Translations under genes and position numbers: made by a program
In this document: one piece after another, positions 1 to 10,886 of the stretch
Layout of the letters: each line of letters begins with the position of its first letter
How positions within the stretch are numbered: position 1 is the first letter of the stretch
The notes under the pieces: generated by a model
Databases searched by the model: none
Told to the model about the DNA's origin: nothing
The model's input: the letters and a program-made list of their open reading frames with translations, nothing else
From: Dryas octopetala
Taxonomy: Eukaryota > Streptophyta > Magnoliopsida > Rosales > Rosaceae
Direction of reading: 5' to 3'
DNA length: 64,000 bases
Assembly: GCA_963921425.1 (NCBI GenBank)
Contig: OY992834.1
Coordinates: 18,675,923 to 18,739,922 of the forward strand

Positions 1-597
1 CACCGTCAATCACTGATGCTAACAAACCACTCCTCTTTTCTGTCAACCAAAACCATCCTTGATGTCAGAAGTCACCAATCTTCCCTGTGGTGCAGCTTTT
101 GTCAACAACAGTTGTCCCACGTGCCCACACATGCTACCTAAGCCCTAGCTATCGTTGGTCTCACAAGCCTAGTCCAATTTGAACCAGTCCATGTTTTTTA
201 AGTTCATGTCAAAACAGACTGGTTCTAACTAGATTTCATTGTTTCGTTTTGAGTTCTAATCAAACCTGGTATTAGCCTATTTTGACCAATCATGATTCAT
301 ACCAAAACTAGTCCAGTTCAGCTCAATTCTATCTGAAATTGACCAAAACAAAACCAGTTCAGTCTGATATAGAAGTGGAGATATCTCCAGAGAAATGAGA
401 TTTGCGTTATTTGACTTCAAATACTTCAAAATAGTCTCAATTAAAGACTTTCTTCCATTTCTTTCCTACCCATCAAAACAAGAATTAAAAAAAAAAAAAA
501 ATTAAGAATCTTCTCTCTTCTCCACTTCTCTTCTTTTCTCTCATACCTGTTTCTTTTCTCCTTCCCTCCTAACTAAAATTGCCAAACACACTGAGAG

Positions 598-628
<31 letters not shown>

Positions 629-1788
629 CCCTACAGTTAGGCCCAAAACACAGGTTTATTTCGTGACACTATACTCCATGTGGTTTGCTAACACATGTAA
701 ATGACCAACATTTCAACAAATACAAAAGGTCACCACCCACAACTTTCAGTAAACCATAACATATGATGTGTTGTTTAGGACTGAGTTCTTTTTTCTTTGA
801 TGTGTTGTATTGTTTTCTTCGTATCAATAGCATATGATGGACTACTGTTTAGTACTCTTGTTTTTTAATAAATTTAATGTTTCTTATTAAAAAAAATTAA
901 GTTAAGCTACTCAATGCACCTTGAAAATAACTGAAAGTATCAGCAAGAATGGAGTAAAGAGGGTTTTCTGGTCTTTTCACCAAGTATTTTTTTAAGAATC
1001 GAGAAAACATCACGTAGCACACATATGCCCTATTTTCTATCAAAACTAACCATTTCTTGTGACAGAAGAAACCACAGTAGTCTAAGTGTCACAAAAATAA
1101 AGCACAAATAAATTCTGTGTTTTGGGTCTTACGGCAGGGGATGTATATGTAATTTGCCCTTTCTTAATTTTTGGGAATGATCTATTTGGAAATAGAGTAA
1201 AGCAAGGTTTACAATGGAAGACAGGGGAAGATTTGTGTGTTTGGTTGGCAAATTTTGATGAAATCAATCAGTTCTCTTCTCCCTGTATACAAATGTCAGT
1301 TTTCATGCTTTATCACAACCTACACAGATATACTAATGAACTTAGAACTTTTTTTTGGCGGTGACAGGAAGAGAGAGACCAGAAAACTTGTTGACTTCAG
1401 AGAAACAGTATGGAAAGAAAAACAAAAATTCCAGAAGCATTCTAGCCTTCTAGGTCTCAGTTCCAAATTCCAATCCTGTAAGGCTTTCTCCATCTTTTTG
1501 GTATACTTAGAAGTTAGAACCAAACAAATAGATTGATAAAAACTGACATGCTTAGCTGGTGCTAGTAACTATCTGACATACCTCTTGTTTATTCTATATT
1601 CATGTACGAACACCATTGCAGGTAAACCATTCACACAAAGGCTAAGATACAGAACCAATCACTAAAATGATTAACCGTCCAAATGCATACCATGAAAAGT
1701 AAATCAGTGTAATTTATAAAATACATACATACATATATATATATATATGAGTATATAAAGAGAACGGAGGGAGAGAGAGGGGACAGAC
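1..1788. other. Left-edge spacer or long intron, no gene seen
   Basis: No exon is recognisable on either strand. The stretch is AT-rich, with a poly(A) run near 487-501, a (GA)n tract near 593-628 and an (AT)n tract near 1733-1748. If the NCA1-like gene at 1789-2695 is intact, this is its third intron and the TPR-coding exons lie left of the window. If not, the gene is broken here. I searched the minus strand for the conserved NCA1 C-terminal region and did not find it. Confidence 0.5.
593..628. repeat. (GA)n microsatellite
   Basis: Imperfect GA/GATA dinucleotide tract. The short arginine/glutamate or serine/leucine frames it creates are not genes. Confidence 0.9.
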
Positions 1789-2695
1789 CAGCAGTCGCCA
1801 AGCATTCCAAGAACAGCTCCAAGCTGAGAGCACAACTCTGGCGTGTTACCCATCGTTTCTAACTGATCTCTGATGTCTTCTGCACATAGACTGAGTCTTG
1901 ATTTCGCACTTTCTATGTTCTGGGCTCGGAATGCCTACACAGCATACAATAAATGACAGCACCAAAAAGTTAACCCAGCAAAGCAAGAAAAAGGAATGCA
2001 ATACCAGGAACTCAAATCAAAGGCCATACAATACAATACTGACCCTCATGGCTTGTTGCACCAAAAAAGCACCTCTCTCCAAAGACACGTCTTCATATAT
2101 AACTCTCTTGTTATTATCATTGTTGCTGTCATTCGCTGAATCTTGTTTATCCTCTGCATTATGAGCCCTCTTGATTCTGGCATGACCTTCGATGAAGCGA
2201 TCCACCAAACCCTGAAGATTGGAGTCCGCCTCGATCTTTTGAATGTCAGCTCCACACAATGGACAGTCCTTGAATTTTGAAATACAAACTCTAAAACAAC
2301 AAACCCAATTCAACACAAACGAGCAATTTAGAAAAGAAAAGAAACCCAATTCGAAAAAAAAGAACAAAATAAACAAGTAATCAAGAAAAGAAAAGAAACC
2401 CAATACAAAAACAATGAAATTTAAGAAAAATAAAAGAAACCTAATAAAGGAACAATGAAAATTCAGAGTATGGTATGGTTTGCCTGCAAAAGGAATGAGA
2501 ACAAGGGACGCATTTGGCGGAGTCGAACAAAAGGGCGTGGCATATCATGCAGCTGAGAGGACCAAGCTTGAATGTCTGAGAATCGTAACCCAAGGGGCAT
2601 TTTGGGGAAACTGTGGCGGTGTGATCAGCTGAGAACTCTTTCTTGCTCGGCTCTGCTGGTCGAGCGGCTTTCACGAATGGGCACACCGGTCTCAT
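1789..2695 (-). CDS. NCA1: NCA1-like RING protein, 5' three exons only
   Basis: NCA1 (NO CATALASE ACTIVITY 1) is a cytosolic chaperone-like protein that binds and activates catalase in plants. Its N-terminus carries a RING finger and its C-terminus TPR-like helices. Three exons join in phase: 2695-2484, 2290-2044 and 1934-1789. Exon 1 begins at the ATG giving MRPVCPFVKAARP, a family hallmark (an N-terminal CPF.KAARP motif). The RING is complete: CMIC, then C.H..C, C..C and CPLC, split by intron 1. Exon 2 continues with the FIEGHARIKR block and ends in LVQQAMR. Exon 3 gives ESAKSRL and ends at LGAVLGMLGDC with a GT donor. The TPR half is not in the window. Intron 1 uses a GC donor. In-frame sequence upstream of the ATG is a (GAA)n lysine run without an ATG and is read as 5' UTR. 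Identity is firm; whether the gene is intact is unknown. Confidence 0.88.
2291..2483 (-). other. GC-AG intron within the RING-coding region
   Basis: Exon 1 ends TTTTGCAG and the intron starts GCAAAC. No GT lies at a position that keeps the RING reading. The acceptor is GTTTTAG followed by AGTTTGTATTTC. Joining AG to A gives arginine and restores the RING spacing C-R-V-C, as in the family. This is a minor but accepted splice class. Confidence 0.8.
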
Positions 2696-2722
2696 CTTCT
2701 TCTTCTTCTTCTTCTTTTTCTT
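2696..2722 (-). repeat. (GAA)n repeat in the NCA1 5' leader
   Basis: On the minus strand this is AAG/GAA repeated immediately upstream of the chosen ATG. It reads as poly-lysine in frame, but only a TTG could start that extension, so I treat it as untranslated leader. Confidence 0.7.
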
Positions 2723-3054
2723 CCTATCAGTTTCCTGTTGCTTCTCTTTCGATTGCTGAGCCTTGCTCAAGATACGACCACGTTTCGGTTCCTCTTTGCA
2801 GTCTTGCTCGATCTTCTTGGAATTGCGGATTCTGATATTTCTACGGTTGGTGATTATCCTCTGGCCTCAGCCCTCTGCCCAGTTTAATAGTTTATCCTGA
2901 TATTTCTGTAATTCTGTTCAATCCATTTTACCATTTTTTTATTTCCACAAAGGGCCCTGGGTTTTTAGGTTTTTTCTTTCTTTGTTTTCTTACTCTCTAG
3001 ACTTTTTGTTTTCTTCTATATTTTTCTATGGAGATGAAAATTTGTCCCCTAGAC

Positions 3055-3510
3055 TTTGGCACAATAGGTCCACTTTTTTTTGTTTTTTTGTTTTTTAATT
3101 TTATATTGGTTTATGATTTTTTTTCCGTTCTATATTGATCCATTAACTTTGTGAGGTTTCTCATTATGATCCAAAACCGTCAACTTAATACAAATGACCG
3201 TATATTTTATTAATGTGTTGTGCATGTGAGGCACCATTGTGGTTTATTAATTTTTTACTTAGTTCTATATTGGTCCACTAATTCTATATTTAGTTTAATA
3301 TTAGTCCACAACAACGCCCCACATGCGCGGCACATGACAAAAATAAATCGTCGTTTATACTAATTTGACGGTTTGGACCACAATGAAACACGTCACAAAG
3401 TTAGTGGACCACAATGGAACACATCACAAAGTTAATGGACTAATAAGGAAAAAAAAAACATGGACCAATATAAAACTAAGTAAAAAATAAATTGACTAAT
3501 AGTGCAATTT
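3055..3510. mobile_element. Palindromic MITE with long imperfect TIRs
   Basis: The left arm (TTATATTGGT, CCATTAACTTTGTGA, AACCGTCAA) recurs inverted in the right arm (TTGACGGTTTGGACC, CACAAAGTTAATGGACTAA, ACCAATATAAAACTAAG). The whole is about 455 bp with no coding capacity, consistent with a non-autonomous foldback or MULE-like MITE. The superfamily is not determined. Confidence 0.75.
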
Positions 3511-3639
3511 CCTCTTTCTACAAATGTCAAAAGTCCTATCACATCAATTTGCTTTTCACATTAGAAGAATAGTTAGCTACATATTCCTTTCTCCATTCTC
3601 TCTCTCCACTCCATACTCTTTTTTCATTAATTAGTTTCA

Positions 3640-3772
3640 TGATCAGAATAGTTCTTTTTTAAAATTATCTTCTAAATAATCATCTCTGTAAAAAATCAAT
3701 CAAATAAAAAATAATTTAGTCATTTAACTATTATAAAATAAAAAACTAGTTTTGATAATAGTTGTTACCTCT
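3640..3772. repeat. MITE-core remnant next to a solo LTR
   Basis: Resembles the left half of the palindromic core shared by the MITEs at 37190, 50697 and 62643 (AAAAAATCAA followed by a diverged ATAATTTAGTCAT). The solo LTR at 3773 abuts it. The other half is not visible beyond the LTR. Confidence 0.45.
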
Positions 3773-4635
3773 AAAAAACAAGGCAGGGATTGCCGAGACT
3801 TTAGTTAGAAATACCGCAATCCTAGTTTAATGATTTGGACGTGTCACTATTCTCGACTGAAAAACCGTAATAGAAAGATGTGAATTGCTATTTTGGGCCG
3901 AGCCTACTAACTTCTAATCAAAACAATTGCAATCGAGTAAGGAACAAAAGCTCGCTAAGGTCCTACTCGCCTTGATCTTCAAGAACTTTAATCACTTAAT
4001 TGTTTCAATAACTCGATATTCGAATTCGTAAGTACGTAAAATTGTAGCTTGAGTAAAAGGATGAATTGCAAAATAATGAATCTCAATGAAAAATGTATGA
4101 ACGATATGATTATCTCTAAACTTAGTAACAATACGAGTTCTTATGACAAATCTCATGAAAGAAAATAACCAACTAAAAGAAATCAATACTAAGAGAAAAT
4201 CTTAGCAAAGCCAAAAACAAATAACTAGGTCTAAAGAACTAGAACAAGATTGAAAACTGAATCTACAAGAAATCTGGAACTTGAGTTGTTGAAAAGCTTA
4301 TGCTTGATTTGTGAGATGTGTTAAGAGAGATTTCTGAATGTTGATGCTTCCTTTATATAGTGATCGGCCTCCTAGGGTTGGGAAAACCCTTTTCCTTATT
4401 GATTTTGGACTCCTTCTCCTCCTTTCTTCACGCCAAAGCAACTTATCCTTGCCTTATCTGATCTAAAAATCCTAGTTTGCCAAGGACTCTCGGCGGCATC
4501 TGGACTTTCCTTTTAATTAACTTTGACTTGGGCCTTGACTCTTAGGCTCGCTTTTACAAAAAAAAGGTTGGGCTTTATTAATAAAACATGGGTCTGCCCG
4601 TACTCTTGACCCAAAACCAATTTATGGTATAAACA
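3773..4635 (-). mobile_element. Solo LTR, copy 1 of a two-copy family
   Basis: On the minus strand the LTR begins TGTTTATACC and ends AGAGGTAACA, i.e. TG...CA termini. Flanking pentamers are ATAGT and ACAGT, a target duplication with one mismatch. A TATATAAAGG-type box lies at about 4354-4361. The element aligns end to end with the LTR at 60804-61736 on the opposite strand, including a shared open frame of 64 codons (3992-4186). No internal retrotransposon sequence or second LTR is nearby. Confidence 0.85.
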
Positions 4636-4829
4636 ACAGTATAAAAACTTAAAAATATAATACAAGAAATATCTAAAACTTTAGTGTTATCACTGATATA
4701 TACTTCTTTGTTTGACAATGCTTATACAGGTTTTGATTATACATAATGGAATGGTCAGTTTGTTGGCGGTCACATTGAAGGCAAGTTGGAGCACCCTAAG
4801 TTTGCCTCTTAGTCTTTCTTTGAGTGGTT

Positions 4830-5892
4830 CTAGCTTTTCCAAGCGTTTTTCATTCTCAGGTTACTACTTGAAAGTTTTTTTATCTCAGGTTATTACATAT
4901 AACTTACACATGTGTCTCATTTTACCTTGTTCCGTCAATACCTCCGAATGCTGATATGGCGTGCTGGATGTGTGTCGTATCACATCTTTTCTTTTATTTT
5001 TGGATTTTTGCTATTTTTCTATTTTTATAAACTTTAAAAATTAATTAAAAATAGCCTCGGACTCAGAAAATTCTTACGAACTTGTCTTGACTAGTACTAA
5101 TTTCTTTGGGGTCAAAATACCAATTGTCCCTTTGAGTGTTTCCAAAAAATTTGAGAAGTCTCAATTTATTTCTAGAAAATTAAGCAAAATTTCCATCGAT
5201 TAAATAAATTCTAGAATTTCCGTAAATTCTCGGACGAATTCTCAAAAATATTTTGGAAACTACCAAAAACTTGTTTTAGAGAATTTTTTCGAGACTTAAA
5301 CAAAAATTCTAAAATTTATATTATAGAGAGAAATTTATTTTCCACTAAGACCAGGAGGTCTTTTGAGTAGCAAGAGTTCACGAGAAAGGTATTGTTAGTT
5401 TTTAGAAGACCAACGATGCAGACTTCGTATTTTTTTGAGTTCGGGAGATTATTCTATGAATTTCTAAAGAGTCTAGAGTATTTTAATTTTCTAGAAATAA
5501 ATTTGAACTTTCCAAATTTTATGAAAACACTCAGAGGGAAAATTGGTATTTTGACCCCATAGTAAATTAGTACTAGTCAAGACAAGTTCGTAGGAATTTT
5601 TTCGTGTATTTTTCTGAGTCCGGAGCTATTTTTATTTAATTTTCAAAGTTTATAAAAATAGGAAAATAGAAAAAATCCGAAAAGAAAAGAAAAGATGTGA
5701 CACATGGCGCACATCCAGCGCTCCACGTCAGCATTAACAGTGACGTTTGCATTTTTGACGGAAGTGCTGACGGAACAAGGTAAAATGAAACATGGGTGTA
5801 AGTTATATGTGGTAACCTATGACAAAAAAAACTTTTAGGTGGTAATCTGGGAAGGAAAAATAATTTTGGGTGGTAAATCGTAAAATAAACCT
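4830..5892. mobile_element. Long-TIR foldback element
   Basis: The left arm (about 4850-5190: TTACCTTGTTCCGTCA, AGCCTCGGACTCAG, TTCTTACGAACTTGTC) is repeated inverted in the right arm (about 5490-5880: GACAAGTTCGTAGGAA, CTGAGTCCGGAGCTA, TGACGGAACAAGGTAA). The arms are about 350 bp and the element just over 1 kb. No coding region is visible. This is typical of non-autonomous Mutator-like or foldback elements; the exact ends and target duplication were not resolved. Confidence 0.75.
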
Positions 5893-5984
5893 ATAATATT
5901 TCGGATATTTTTTATCATTATCTGATTATTTTAGAAGTTCGGGTTAATTCGAGATGGCCAGGCCATTTGTTTTTGGGCAAGGTC

Positions 5985-6475
5985 CTAGCCGATTTCACTT
6001 TGAAGAATTTTGGGTCAAGAACCTAGAGTGTGCGGAGATAGTAAATGAGGGTTGAGGCTTACATGGTGCTGGAATTTTTTCATGCAACTGCTAAACATGC
6101 AACATGGGAATCGAGTGGTAGGAATTTTTGATGATTTGAGGGGTGTTCTTGGCATATTTTACAGATTTTTAATGTTATCAGGTGCTCAAAATTTGGAACT
6201 TGTGCTGCATTGTATTGAGCGGACATGAATATTGGAGGTGACATTGAGCAAGCTCTTAATTAGCAAATGCCACCGTCCAAGGAACTCGGGGTGGATGGAC
6301 TTCTGACTCTATTTCTTCAAAAATATTGGAGCATTAATGTGGGAGATGATATAGTGGTTGAATTGTGTGTTTACAGGTTCTCAATAGTGACCTACATATG
6401 GACGACTTGAATCGTACACTATTATACCTTATTCCCCAAGTTACAGCCCCAAATGGCCAAAGAGATAGCTTGGCC
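5985..6475 (+). pseudogene. L1-type LINE reverse-transcriptase fragment
   Basis: Conceptual translation with frameshifts and stops gives the linker and start of a plant L1 reverse transcriptase: FHFEEFWVKNLEC, then PPSKELGVDGLLTLFLQKYW and GDDIV, matching the family pattern of P.KAPGPDG....F.QK.W..VG.D. Downstream LYLIPQV matches the conserved L.LIPK. Only this part of the element is present. Confidence 0.7.
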
Positions 6476-6928
6476 AAAGAGTTTTTGAATGTCACAGTTT
6501 TCAGGGAGTCTGTTTATTGTAAGTTCTTAGTGTTTGCCTTCACTATGGTTTATAACATTTAAGCATTTAGTGGGCAAAAATATGATTCTTGAGATGTAAA
6601 TGTGATTATATATGCTCCTTATAACAAATAGTTCAATTTTCAACAATTGTAATTTGTAGCGCATATTTGAGAGTTTCAGTACTTTTTTACTTAGTACTCA
6701 AAAAATTTGAGCTTTGCTTGTTTGGGACAGTGAACACTGCATCAAATTTTTTATTTGTTTTGGGACATCCGAGGGAGGGAGGGGTAGATCCCTCGGTCCA
6801 ATTTAGTCTTTTATCTTCTCTGTAAATTTGACCTTGTATTATGGGCCAGTTTTATGTTAATTATGTGGCTGGCATGGTCAGTTCAAAACTTTTGTATACT
6901 GCCCTTGTGCATCCCATTCTATTGTAGG

Positions 6929-7378
6929 CAAATTACAACTTACACTATTGAGGAATTTCACAACTTGCATCCTATTGTTTTAATTTTTTTAATTTAATAT
7001 CTAACGTTTTGATTTACTTACAATTGATTACTGTCGTCTGTCTGACTATCTAATCAGACGTTAATTGATGATATGGACAATTACGGGTCCCACATTTTGT
7101 TGACTTGTAAGGTCGAACGATCTCTCAAATTGCCCCATGAGAAGTGCTTAAGTAGTTTGATATGAATTCTTGGTTTTTGATCAACCTCCCAAAATCCATA
7201 TCAAACTTGATGTAATGGAAATGCACATGCAAAGAGGTTATTCGGCCTTACATGTTGACAAAAATGTAGAACCCGCAACTTTCAAGTCATCAATTAACAT
7301 ATACTTAGACAGTTAGAAATATGGAATTAGTTAATTGTAAGTTGATCTACTAACCTCAAGAGTGTAAATTATAATTTG
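6929..7378. mobile_element. Palindromic MITE
   Basis: The termini CAAATTACAACTTACACT and, inverted, CAAATTATAATTTACACT define about 450 bp. Inner blocks are also inverted (GTTGACTTGTAAGG versus CCTTACATGTTGAC). No coding content. Confidence 0.75.
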
Positions 7379-8666
7379 CTCTTCTATTTTAATATTAAAT
7401 TTCTATCCAAATCATTGTAGTCAATGCTGTGCTTAGAGCCTTAGAGCTTGTTTAATTCTTCCACTTGCAAAATGGTATCTACACATGTTGCTCATCAAAT
7501 GGAAGAGAAGGAAGAGGAAGAAATTTTTTTTTTCACAGAGCAACAGCAGAGTCAAAATGTAAATTTGAGGTGGGCTAAACTTTCAAGTTATTTTATTTTT
7601 TCTAGTAAAAAAATGGTGTATAAATTGTGGCTTTTTTCTTTCAGTGAACAAATTCTACTTATATTCTTCAACACAAGTCACAACAGCAATTAAAGCCTAA
7701 ATTTGAGATTTAAAGAAATTAGCTTTAAACCCTTAATTTGAAATTGAAAATTTTAGTCCCTAAATTATGAAATTAAAAGAATAAAAAATAGCTGGGTGAG
7801 GGTAACCAATTGAAGAACAAAATAATGGAGGGAAGCTAAGAACAGGGTGGGAATGCCCAAAGGGTCTATGGGTTTTTGGGGTGGTGATCTAGAGAAGAAG
7901 AAAGGGGTAAAATCAAAAGATGAAGTTTAGAAGAAGACAGAAGAAGAAAGGTGTTATCTCCATGACTTGCAAGGTGTTATCGCCAGCTTAAGAACAAACC
8001 ATACCCAAAATCACGATATTGCCATGGTGTTCCTCCTGATCGTATGATCAGAATTTATGATTTTGGAGTGAAAAGGTGTTGATAAGTGTCCTGTCTGCAC
8101 CCATCTTGTGAGTTGGGATGAAGAAAATGTTTCGAGTGAGGCACTTGAGGCAGCTAGCATTCCCTATAGTCAAAACAAGAATTCTTATCAAGTCAGCACA
8201 GGTCACAATGAGAATATGAACAGTTTCAGTGAAAATTATCACCTTTAGTCACCTTCAACTCTGTAGTGGTCTGGGCATAGCCCCTTCTCTCTCATAAATT
8301 CCCATTGAGATCTTTCGTGGTCCTTAGGCATGACATGAGTTAATTGATGATCTTTCCTGCGATTCTAGAGGTAACTGCTCCAATCTAATTTGGTCCGTGA
8401 TTGAAGCTCCAAAGTTGAAGCATGTGTTCGGGACATGATATAACATCCCGAGCATTGAGGTACTGCTCGAGCCTAAGCATGTGCTCAGGGTTGGAGTCAT
8501 AGGAATGCCTCTAGCATCAAGCTAGTGCTTTGGTTCAGTCAGTGCTTGCTCATGATGAGAACAACCCGAGCATCCAGGGCTAGGGTCAAGCTGGTAATTG
8601 CTCTTCTGCTTGAACCTCAGGACTATACTAGCACCACATGACTCGCTCTGATTGGTGATTGATTTG
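7379..8666. other. Spacer downstream of the PPR gene
   Basis: The proximal part, just below 8667, is expected to contain the PPR 3' UTR, but no unambiguous polyadenylation signal could be fixed. The rest holds short random frames only. Nothing else is supported. Confidence 0.4.
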
Positions 8667-10862
8667 CTAAGGATGCTCCAAAATAGGTGCAGCTTTGCAG
8701 CTGCCTGGTTGCTCTCTCATTGTTAAATATTCATCAACCTCAGCATGAATACCAAATCTAAGCAGTATTTGTTGCAACTTAAGAGCTGCAGCTTCTACAG
8801 GACTCTTAACCCGCTTTTTTCCAAACCCAAGGACAAGTGCATGGTGAGTAACCATATTAGGGACGATACCATGTTCAATCATCATACTTATCAAGTTGCA
8901 TGCCTCGTCCAAGTTTCCAACACTACAAAATCCATGAATGAGAGTGTTGTACAGTATCACGTCAGGATGTAATCCAATATCAAGCATCTTGTGAAATAAA
9001 ACACTGGCTTCTTCTATTCGGCGTTCTCTGCAGTATCCATTGAGAAGAGCACTGCATGTCACTACATCAGGTTTCACATTATGCTCACTCATGTAGAACC
9101 ACACAAAGAAGGCTTCCTCAAAGTTCCCCTTCTTGGAAAACCCATCTATAATGTTGGTGAATGTGACTACATCCACAGAGAAACCCCTTTTGATAAGCTC
9201 CAACAAAATTTCTTTTGCCTCATCGACAAATCCCCTTGTTATAAGACTATGAATGAGAGTGTTATATGTCACAACATCAGGTGAAACATTAGAAGTATTC
9301 ATCATATCTAAAAGCCCAAAAACTTTTTGTACGTGTCCCTTCCTTCCAAAGCCATCCATTAAGGTGTTATACGCAACAATATCAGGTAGCACACCATCGG
9401 AAATCATTTTTTGAAACAAATATTCTGCCATTTCCATGTTTCCAGACTTGCAATAAGTATCAATCAGCGACGTGTATGTGGCAACAGATGGTGTAATTCC
9501 ACTTTTTAGCATTTTTCCAAAATACTGGAAAGCTCTATCAGTGTCTTTCACTTTGCAGTATCCACCAATTATAGTAGAGTAACAAAAACAATCTGGTAGC
9601 AAGCCCAACTCAGACAACTCAACAAACAGACTAGAAACTTCAACCATGTTACCATCCGTACATAACTTCGAAATAAAGCTATTGTACAGAAAAATATTAA
9701 GGGGACGATTGAAAGTCTTCAATATATTAATTGCTATCCCTGTCTGTCCCACTTTACAGTGACCATCAATAACTGAAGTAATTAAAACTGAATCAGGAGA
9801 GATACCCAACTGAGTCATCTTAAACAATAAGGTAGTGGCTTCATTTAAATAAGACATCTTGCAAAGTGAATCAATAATGATTGTATATGAAACAACATCA
9901 GGTTGAATCCCATAATTTTTCATTTCCAAGAGCAACTTCCAACCACTTTCTAGGTCACCCTCACTACAGTACTGATTAATGAATAAACTCATTATAGAAG
10001 CATTTAAACCCATTCCTCTTGTCCTCATAACTTCCAGAAAATCCCATGCAAAGTCCAACTGCTTTGACCCTAATAATGCCCTCAGCAGGGTGTTACAAAC
10101 CCCAATTGAAGGAAAGATGTTTAGGTGCTCCATTTGACATGTTACTTTTAGAGCCATGTTCACCATACCTTCCTTAATATAATTATTGACAAGCATGCTA
10201 CATACAGTTTCTAAAACCCTTCTTTCACTATGGATTTCATAAAGGACTGCAAGCAATGAATTACATGACTCCTCATCACCATGATTTCTCACAAGATGCA
10301 GTATCAGGTCCACCGCTCTATGATTCATGTTCCCAGAAACCAAAATATGTATCATTCTACATATGGTCTGTATTGTATGCTTGGATCCAGAGCAACATTC
10401 TGACCACTTGAAGAAGTGTAGAGCAAGTTTAGCATCCAAACTCTCCTCAAACAGATCATTCAAAATCTGTGTTATGTTGAACTGATTCAGATAGATATTA
10501 TACCCATCTTGAGAACCCAGATTCCATCCACGCTTTGCTAGTATTAACATGATTCTTTTCATTTCATCATCATCTGGTCTCTGATTACTGGAAGAAAAGT
10601 ATCTAGTGTCAAGAGACTCACCAACATCTTTTCCACCAAAATAAAGTTCATTCTGTTTGCTAAATTCAGTTGGAATGCATTTTGCATAAACACCATTATC
10701 AGCAGAAATGGTATCTTCAAGCCTTGAGATTTCATCCTCTGACAGAGATATGGAAGATAGTGCTAAATTCCCAGAAGAATAATATTTCAGTGTATTTCTT
10801 CTCCTGAATATCAGCTTCAAATGAGTTGCGTACACATTGATGATTGATGACAAACCCTTCAT
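8667..10862 (-). CDS. P-class pentatricopeptide repeat protein
   Basis: PPR proteins bind organellar RNA and act in processing, stabilisation or translation. This intact 731-residue protein starts at the ATG at 10862 (MKGLSSIINV). The frame stays open further upstream, but only through a T-rich intron encoding an implausible hydrophobic stretch, with an acceptor (CCTACAG) at 10887. The first about 40 residues are rich in R, S and hydroxylated residues (FRRRNTLKYYSSGNL), as in a mitochondrial or plastid presequence; mitochondrial is my inference. From about residue 225 there are 14 consecutive 35-residue P-type repeats, e.g. VVTYNTLIHSL, VVTFTNIIDGF, VILYNTLIHGF. There are no E, DYW or SMR domains, so editing is unlikely. 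One repeat (PLNIF boundary) is about three residues short. It may belong to the At2g19280-like group, from memory only. A single coding exon is usual for the family. Confidence 0.95.
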   Translation of the reverse strand: MKGLSSIINVYATHLKLIFRRRNTLKYYSSGNLALSSISLSEDEISRLEDTISADNGVYAKCIPTEFSKQNELYFGGKDVGESLDTRYFSSSNQRPDDDEMKRIMLILAKRGWNLGSQDGYNIYLNQFNITQILNDLFEESLDAKLALHFFKWSECCSGSKHTIQTICRMIHILVSGNMNHRAVDLILHLVRNHGDEESCNSLLAVLYEIHSERRVLETVCSMLVNNYIKEGMVNMALKVTCQMEHLNIFPSIGVCNTLLRALLGSKQLDFAWDFLEVMRTRGMGLNASIMSLFINQYCSEGDLESGWKLLLEMKNYGIQPDVVSYTIIIDSLCKMSYLNEATTLLFKMTQLGISPDSVLITSVIDGHCKVGQTGIAINILKTFNRPLNIFLYNSFISKLCTDGNMVEVSSLFVELSELGLLPDCFCYSTIIGGYCKVKDTDRAFQYFGKMLKSGITPSVATYTSLIDTYCKSGNMEMAEYLFQKMISDGVLPDIVAYNTLMDGFGRKGHVQKVFGLLDMMNTSNVSPDVVTYNTLIHSLITRGFVDEAKEILLELIKRGFSVDVVTFTNIIDGFSKKGNFEEAFFVWFYMSEHNVKPDVVTCSALLNGYCRERRIEEASVLFHKMLDIGLHPDVILYNTLIHGFCSVGNLDEACNLISMMIEHGIVPNMVTHHALVLGFGKKRVKSPVEAAALKLQQILLRFGIHAEVDEYLTMREQPGSCKAAPILEHP

Positions 10863-10886
10863 TAACAACCTCAAAGAGTGAAATAG

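Noticed and set aside
2696..2770. Poly-lysine N-terminal extension of NCA1
   Set aside because: It would need a TTG start. The family begins near the CPF motif and the tract is a GAA microsatellite.
7448..7693. 81-residue plus-strand frame with a glutamate run
   Set aside because: No ATG context, splice signals or family match; the composition looks like chance.
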